From: Chaetoderma sp. LZ-2023a
Taxonomy: Eukaryota > Mollusca > Caudofoveata > Chaetodermatida > Chaetodermatidae
Length of the DNA: 64,000 bases
NCBI GenBank assembly: GCA_034401795.1
Contig: CM067360.1
Location: 122,560,430-122,624,429, forward strand
Direction: 5' to 3'
Made by a program: the position numbers and the translations under genes
Notes under the pieces: model-generated
The model's input: the letters and a program-made list of their open reading frames with translations, nothing else
The model's database searches: none
What the model was told of the DNA's origin: nothing
Part shown: positions 48,701 to 57,700 of the stretch, one piece after another
Position numbering within the stretch: the stretch's first letter is position 1
Layout of the letters: each line of letters opens with the position of its first letter

Positions 48701-51700
48701 TCCGAGCATTAAACCGGTGCAAACAACGTACTCAGGAATGGCGGATGGACCCAACAGCGTTATGATTGTCATATATTGAACCCCATGGCAGGGTGTCAAA
48801 GGACACCATTTCCAGGTGGATTGTAGAGTGTGTTCAATTTTGTCATAAATCCGCCACAGGTAAACAAGTTGACATGGCCAAGGCTCACAGTGTCTGGTGC
48901 GTAGTGGCTTCCACTGCCCTATTTAATGGGGTACCTGTGGATGACATTATGTCAGTAGCTCAGTGGCACTGTGAGTGAAGTTTTACCGACCATTATCTCC
49001 GTGACACCTCGAATCCTCTCGCCTTATCGATTTTGAAAAGCTAATCTAGGTGTACATATTTTGATGAAGTATCCTCATTTTTTATATATTTCACATTTAA
49101 TCAATGGAAACATCCACTTTTTTTTTACTACATCAGTCTTCACCAATGGGGAGATGATGACAGCAGCCAACTTCCACAAGGTCAGTCTTGTGTATGTATT
49201 GTCCATGGTTAATTGTAATGTCACGTGACCCTTCGTTATTAATATGGTGATGGTACATGTTTTATGTGGTTCATTATTGAGAGTATACAAAAATGAAGCT
49301 TTTTCGTTTAATGTCCTATAGTACATGGCACCTGACCTGTACATAGAGAGCATATGGGACATTGAGGTCATTCAGTCTTCCTCCCAAGAAGAGGGGGGGG
49401 GGAGAGCGTATATAACATGTGGTCTTCTCTCAGCCATTGGCTGTGTTACCCGATGCTCAAATCTATCCCTGGTTGTGTTTCCACACAATTTCAGAAGTTT
49501 AAGTGCCTTAGATGCAGAACAGCGCATAGGGAAGAGCTGGTCTTTTGACATCGCCTCCCTCCTGCTGAATTCTCTGTCGAATTCTGGCAATATCAAAGAG
49601 TATTAGGGAGGTAAGTATATTCTTGAGGTGAAATAAACGAAATCACGGATTACTTTTTTCACGAGAGAGTTGATACTTACCTCCCTAATATGGACCCGAC
49701 CTCTCCTCCCCACAGAGGCTCGGTCTTCAGGCTCTCGTAAAGTTGCATAGTGTCAGTCAAAATATTAGTCAGAGGAAGTACTAGTCTGCGCATGCGCGGT
49801 GGTGGGACTAGCATCCGCCAGACTGTCATCTGACTACTTGCCCAGTAGGGCACCTAACTTTTTTAATCTGAGTGTTTTATTGAGTGAAAGCCGATATTTA
49901 GCAATATCAAAGAGTATTAGGGAGGTAAGTATCAACTGTCTCATGAAAAAAGAAATCCGTGATTTCGTTTATTCTGCAATAATTTACATTGTTATGTGTC
50001 TTATGATGCCAATATGGTGTATACACTATGGAATGGGTTAGCCCTTTAAAGACAAAGCCGGCCAAAACTGGCCTCTGCAGTGGTCATGGGGAATGTCCAT
50101 TTGCAGGCCAAGAGAAGACTATTTTTGAAAATTTACCACTGGAATGACTGGCTCGATAACCAAGCCAGTCATTCCAGTTGTAAATTTTCAAAAATTGTTT
50201 TCTCTTGGCCTGCAAATGGACATTCAATAAGCAAATATTTTAATTTTTTCAACAAATTTAGTCATTAAAGGGTTAAATAATCAGTTAGACAATTGAATTA
50301 TTAGATTCCTCTATTCTATTCCTTTAGTATGATAACCAGTGTTCATTTTGGAAAAAATATTGCTGGGCAACTTTTAGCAACATTGTTAGTTCACCTGTTC
50401 TCAAAGGCTCTTGTTAAAATTGTCAAAAATAGCATTCTCTTGCCTTGTAAATTATGGACCCTCAATCAACAACAACTTCCATTTTTCTGACTCAACTTGA
50501 CCATTAACCGTTTATAAGCCAAGAGAAGAGTTTTTTGAAAATGTTTCACTGGAATGTCTGGCTCGATGATCAAGCCAGTCATTCCAGTGATAAATTTTGT
50601 TTAAATTATCAAAATTGACTTCACTTAAAAATACCAATTTGCGAGAAATAAAAAATTACGATCGTCTTGATTTATCTAATGTTATTTTGACAGGAGAACC
50701 TTGTGGAGAGCAAGCATCATAAGCTAGCGCGTAGTTTGCGCAGTGGACACACAGATCGTGACTTGAAACCAGATGCCAGGACTCGCGACCAGCTCAATGT
50801 AAGCATGTTTTGCGAATGTACTGGTGCTCCCATAGAGAAGACTTATTCTGAAGCCAGTTTTCTTTTCCTGTTCATGCTTGTATGAGAATCCTGTGTTTGT
50901 TAAATGTCAATTTTTATGAGACATCTTTCGAAATCATAGCAATAACAGTAGATTTTCAGGTATCAAACTGCCCCACATCCACCAAGCCACCACCCCCACC
51001 CACCCCCAGTCAAATTAGTTTCAAAATATTCAACAGCTTACCAGAATTTAGATTCTATGAAATCAGGTTTCAAAGTTTCAAATGGATTATGTGCATAATA
51101 AAGTAGGCAGAGGTTAGCTTTAAATGGGCGGAGCATAGCAAGAAATGGATTCTTCTCTGCTGAACATTTTATCCACAGATGCATCCATATGGAGAGTTCC
51201 ATGATATTTGTGTTGTCTTCTATGATTTCAGATGATCGTCGGATATCCACCCACAAAATCTTTGACATCAGAAGAGCAGGATCTAGTCTGGAAATTCAGA
51301 TTCTATCTGTCCAGTCAGAAGAAGGTACACTATCTATGTCTATTAATCAGATAGACTTATTCCCATTTCGTCTGGCTCCATTTGGCGAAAGCGTTGACAC
51401 TTACATGGCAGTATTGTGCAATTCATATTTGAGTTGTGTTGGTGATCAAGTATAGACAGGTGATTTGTATAACCCATTCATGGTCAAAATTGGCAAGGAA
51501 AATGGAGCTTCTTACCTCATAAATGTCCAGTTCTAGGCTAAAAGAAGGCTATTTTTGAAAACTTTCCACTGGAATGACTGGCTCGGAGTAAATTCAAATG
51601 GAAAATTTCAAGTATAGCCTTCTCTTGGCCGGCAAATGGACATTTCTGAAGACGATTATCGAAGCCGACTTTTTGGGTTGGGTTGACCATTGAATGGTCA

Positions 51701-54700
51701 ATGTGTGTGAGTGTCAATCAATGCACTGTCAGTACAACAGTATAATCAGCACATGACGGTTATCTACATGGCTTGAATTTATGGAGAATTATGGGGAAAG
51801 TACTTTTGTGGTATGTTTTAGCATTTGTTGATGAATTGAACCCGAATTTGGCAGATCTCTTCCTATTGTCATGATTGTCAATATCTAGGTGGGTTCTGAA
51901 AATAGACTGGATAAACATTAAACAAACTTTGTAGCTATATAGTTACAGAGTTTGTTTAATGTCGCTTAGTTTGCAAAGAATATAAGCCAAAGGTGAATTT
52001 TGATATTATAGCCAAAGATAAAATAGTCAGTTACCTTCTCTTCTATTCCTTTATCTAAGTCTTTGACCGATTTATGCAAAATTTATATTTAAAGATTTAT
52101 GAATCAACACAGCTTAGTCTAAATTCATGTAATTTAACCTTCATAAAAATTACTATAATGAGAAAAGTGTATAGATCAACATGTTTTGATTGTCTTCCAT
52201 TTCAATTGGAATCTGAATAGGCTTTGGCGAAATTCCTGAAATGTGTCAATTGGAATATGGCTCAGGAAGCTAAGCAGGCTTTAGATATGATGAGTAAATG
52301 GAGTCCAATGGATGTAGATGATGCATTGGAGCTGTTGTCACCTGCCTTTAGTCATCCAGCGGTCAGGAAATATGCCGTTACGCGTCTCAGACAGGCATCA
52401 GATGAGGCAAGTAAAAATAGTGTACTTCACATACATTTAAACAAGTTTATATTCTATAGAGAATTCTAACCATTTCTACGTAAACTCCGCCAACTTTTTA
52501 TGCATGTTAGAATCAATTTGAAACTTTGGAAACTGAATTCTCAGAATCTCAATTTCAAGGTAATTATACAGGACAGCTGTCGCATATTTTGAAGCTAATT
52601 TGACTGCGGACGTTTATTGTATTGTTAATCACTGCTATTCAATTCTTCCATTCTTAACTTGTCACAACTTGATGAACTCTAGCTGTAATGTTTTGTATAT
52701 CAGCCTTGTAAATATTCCACTTGTCACCCAATGAAGCACAGTTATGTGCAAAAGCTCAAGATAAATAAAGTTGGTCTTAAAGATACTCCCTTTGAATCGT
52801 CTTATTATTATTAACTGTCTGCCTGCTGAATTTCTGCAGACTACATTTTTCATGGGGTTTAACTTTCAATATGCTGAATATTTTGAAAACAATTTGAAAG
52901 TTGTTCGTGGCTAAGCCACCAACAACTTTCAGTCAAATCTTTTCAAGATTTTCAGCATATCCAGAGCTATTGACCATTGAAATTATTATCTGGTGGCTTG
53001 CAGCGGGCAGACAGGTAAGATATTTATGAACCTGGTGATTATTTCCATTGCAGGATCTACTATTGTATCTCCTACAACTCGTCCAGTCTCTGAAATACGA
53101 GAACCTGGATGAAATTAGGAACATGGCTATGACCCAGAGACATGAGTCTGTAGGTGCTCCTGAGGCATCGCCACCTCCATATGAAAAAGAAAGGTGAGGA
53201 TTAATTGTCGTTTTTTATTTAAGTAAACCGTTCTACACAGTGGCCATACACACTTAGATTTTCGTACGTTGTCATCAGAAATCCTATAGTTAGGAGTGTG
53301 TGGAAGAAAGACTGATGCACCATTTTGAAAATAATGTTGCTGAAAGCCGTTTCTGTCTTTTACAGCAGCTGCTTATGTGTAAAATCACTTCCATGGTATG
53401 ATAATTGCTGTCTATTTTGAAAACAATGTTGCTGTAAGGTATTGATATGAAATACAGCAACCACTTACATCAAGCTTGTTTCCAAAATGTACACCGGTTA
53501 TATGATGGATATCATTCTAGGCATATAGCAATTCAGTTCCCTAATTCATGAATCCATTTCCTCACTCAATCATATGACGTCATAATCAGCTATGCGACAT
53601 AATCAACTACGCGACGTGTATGCTGATGTCATAATCAGCTATGCGACATAATCAACTAGGCGACGTGTATGCTGACGTCATAATCAGCTATGCGACATAA
53701 TCAACTACGCGACGTGTATGCTGACATCATAATCAGCTATGCGTCATAATCAACTACGCGACGTATGCTGACGTCATAATCAACTACGCGACGTGTATGC
53801 TGATGTCATAATCAACTACGCGACGTGTATGCTGACGTCATAATCAACTACACGATGTGTATGCTGACGTCATAATCAACTACGCGACGTATGCTGACGT
53901 CATAATCAACTACACAGACGTGTATGCTGACGTCATAATCAACTACGCGATGTGTATGCTGACGTCATAATCAACTATGCGACGTGTACGCTGACGTCAT
54001 AATCAACTACGCGACGTGTATGCTGACGTCATAATCAACTACATGACGTGTATGCTGATGTCATAATCATCTACGCGACGTGTATGCTGACGTCATAATC
54101 AACTACGCGACGTGTATGCTGACGTCATAATCAACTATGCGACGTGTATGCTGACGTCATAATCAACTACGTGACGTGTATGCTGACGTCATAATCAACT
54201 ACATGACGTGTATGCTGATGTCATAATCATCTACGCGACATGTATGCTGACGTCATAATCAACTACGCGACGTGTATGCTGACGTCATAATCAACTATGC
54301 GACGTGTATGCTGACGTCATAATCAACTACGTGACGTGTATGCTGACGTCATAATCAACTACGCGATGTGTATGCTGATGTCATAATCAACAACGCGACG
54401 TGTATGCTGACGTCATAATCAACTACGCGACGTGTATGCTGACGTCATAATCAACTACGCGACGTGTATGCTGACGTCATAATCATTCGATTAAGCCTGT
54501 CTTTAACGCTTTAATAGTCTGACATGTTGAATGAATTATATGTTTTTGCTATTTAAGAAACATGCTGTCGAATCTTTTGAAACTAATTTGACTGCCATAG
54601 GCAGAAACAGCACCCAGTCAAATTAGTTTCAAAATATTCAACAGATTACCTGTATAGTTTTCTGGAAATTGATAGTCAGGGAGTTCTTAGATCGATCGAT

Positions 54701-57700
54701 CCCAAGACGAGCGTGGTGTGGCTTAGATAGAGATGGGCAGGGCATAGCTAAGACTGGAAATGCCCATTGTTGACAGGGTCTGATCCATGGTTTTAGTTTG
54801 GGTATGAGGGTATATGGTGAAAAAGATTAAGCATACATTTCACGGTCATAACGATCCTTAAAAGTACTTAAATCTATCACCAAAAAATCCCAGAAAAAGT
54901 ATATACTTTACGATATAAAATTTATTCTGTTGAATATTTTGAAATTAATTTAACTGGGAGCTGTTGCTGACTAAGGCAGCAGCGCCGGCTCGGCTTCCAG
55001 TAAAATGTCATTTCAAATATTCAACAGGTTTCCTGTATTTTCCTACCTTCGGAATTTGTCAGTGAAAGGGTTAATGTGCTTGAATTAGCAATATGTTTTG
55101 CAACATGTTGAAGACCTTTAACCTTACCACTCTGATGTCAAAATTTTTAATTTTCAAACTAAATTAAATGATGAACTGGTGTTCTTTTTTCGACAAATTT
55201 GCTTGAAGATGGTGCTGTCATTAGACAGCAACATCGTCCACCAAAATTGTTGAAAAATCTACACTTGTTTCTTTACTATTGGCACCATAAAAGATAGACT
55301 ATTGACATCAGTGTGCTATGGGTTAAAAGTATATGGTTTTAACGAACTGACTTGAAAATGTCATAAATTTAGCAAAAGATCTACGAAAATATATATGTTT
55401 TCGCAAAAGATTTAAAGAGGTGATGGTCAAGAATAGTCAAGAAAATCAAAATTTCTGCTCTAAATGTGCCAAGAGAAGATTACTTTTGACAATTTGTGAT
55501 TGGAATTAATGACTCGAGCCTGTCATTCCAGTGGTAAATTTAAATGCATTGTTAGCTCGTCAGGCCTGAAGGGCCAAGTGAGCTTATGCCGTGGCGACCG
55601 TCCGTCCATCGTCCGCCTGTCGTCCATCAATGTTTGCTTTAAAACACTACTCCTCATTAACCACTTGGCAGATTTCAACCAAATTTGGCTGGAAGGACTC
55701 TATGGTCATGTGCTCTAGAACATCTATGCAGAATTTTGATTCGTCAACTTTTTGGGGTGAAATGTTAGATTTTATTTTAAATGTACTAGAAATTGTCAAA
55801 TTGCTTCTTCTTACCATCTTGTTTTCTCTTAGTCTGCAAATAGATATTTCTCCTAGCCACTGCAAAAACTATTAACTTGCCACTGGAATCATTGCCAATA
55901 ATTCAGTGTTAAGTTTTAAAAAAAAAAGCCTTGGCTTGCAAATTTACGTTCCTCAAGCCCATTGCAGGTTTATCTGGCTTGACTATTAACCCATTCATGG
56001 CCAAAACGGCAAAAACTGACCTCATTACTGGTCTTGAGGAATGTCCATTTGCAGGCCAAGAGAATAGTATTTTAAAACAATTTCAACAGGAATAACAGGC
56101 TCGATATTTGAGCACATCATTCCAGCAGTAAAAAATTTTTTAAATAGCCTTCTTTTGGCCTGCAAATAGACATTTAATAAAGCAAATATTTAGATTTTCT
56201 TGACCAATTTTAACCATTGAAAAAAAAATTTTGTATATTACTTTTTCTGCCTAGGACTCAGAGCACAGGTTCACAGGATTCATTTCTGGATGCCCTGGGT
56301 AATGTGGACAATGATAAAGAGAACAAAAATCTTGATGAAGAGGTAAGCTATCATCTGTCAGTTTTACAGCCCATTTGTAGTAAAGTCAAACCTGCACAAT
56401 GCAATATCTGCCTTTTGAAGACAAAAGCTGCCAGTTCTTTAACCTGTTAAGTGTCAAGAAAAGCTAATTGTTTTTCATTTATCATTGAAATGATTGTTTC
56501 TGTTATTGAGCCAGATATTCCAGTGGTACAATTTACAAAAGTCTTCTCTTGTCCTGCAAGTTCTGCACATTCCTCAAGAAAACTGCAGAGGTCATTTTTG
56601 GATGGCTTGACCATTGACGGGTGTGTACCCATTTCACATTGCGGAATTCAATTACTTTTGTACGTGTTTCCATGACTACAATTTCATGCGCTTCTGAACT
56701 AAATAATTGATGTTCACATGATATTATTGTACCTGTCAGTAATTCTCTCATTCCGTTCAACACACTGGACATTTTGGACATGAATATCTAATTGTCGAAG
56801 TCTAAAGGTTAAATTTGAAAATTCAATTTCGATTTAATCAATATTCTGTGGCAGCAACAGCATCCAGTTTTATTACTTTCAAAATATTCAGCAACTTACC
56901 TTTTGTCTTGAAGTAGATATTCTTGAACTTCAGGGTTCAATGGGTTAACATTTAACCCTTATCACTCTGATGTCAAAATTTTAAAATTTTCATCTTAAAT
57001 TAAAAGATCAACAGGTTTTCATTTCTCAACATATTTCTTGCAACATCATCCTCCAAAATTGTTTAAAAATGTACACCAGTTTCTTTGCCAATGGCTGTAT
57101 TCAACTGGGCAAAAAGAGTATATGGTATTGGCTCGGTAGAGTATATTTTTTATTCGACTCGTATTTCCTGGGGAAAAAATGGAGCACGAAACAAGCCGGG
57201 GCTAAAATATGTGGCATGTCACGTGATGCAAAATTTGAAAATGCGAGGCTTAGGAGCTGAATTCTACTATTATTCAGCATTCACTATGTCTGAAAACCGC
57301 GCTGAAAGCTGGATTTTATTTTCAAGATAGTAAAATTTTGGTCATTTAGTTGGTTTCTGCATCTTCCATACAGCTAGGTTTTTTGTATTCGACTGATACG
57401 GTTGCGTAGAGCACATTTTGGCAACTTCATGAGTAAATTTAATCTACAGAAATGTCCCAGTCGAATACAGCCATTGACACAGTAAAAGACAGAATATTGA
57501 CATGAGTGTGGTAAGGGTTAAAAACATGCTGATTCTCCAGGAGAAAAATCACCACCCCTTTATGCTAAGTCCTCAGATTTCTGTTGCAGGAAAGTCCCTC
57601 TGATGCACTTATTAGGGGAGGGAAAAACCCTCTCAGACCCTCCCCAGATTAGATCCCGCCCACCTAGCCACCCTAAAGGACCATTGGGTACTGGCATCCC

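Larger units (their letters stand above)
44218..49973 (+). mobile_element. DIRS-type retrotransposon 3 (DIRS-C)
   Basis: Left repeat 44218-44410, gag exon 1 (44496-44546), gag body (45328-47118), RT (47280-47695), conserved domain, recombinase (47866-49042), internal complementary region (49587-49690), right repeat (about 49760-49973). The RT palm and RNase H are deleted. The recombinase HxxR reads HSVW, so it is dead. It is sense-oriented in PIK3C3 intron 6. The left and right repeats differ at few positions, suggesting a fairly young insertion or recent correction. Confidence 0.92.

Noticed and set aside
53572..54486. CRISPR-like array of regular 32-bp repeats
   Set aside because: Units are directly adjacent without unique spacers, lie in an animal intron and arise from a MITE. 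It is a minisatellite.
57069..57330. Open frames encoding a short Tyr/Trp-rich peptide
   Set aside because: They cross the border between repeat D and a MITE insert, and neither part is conserved as coding elsewhere.
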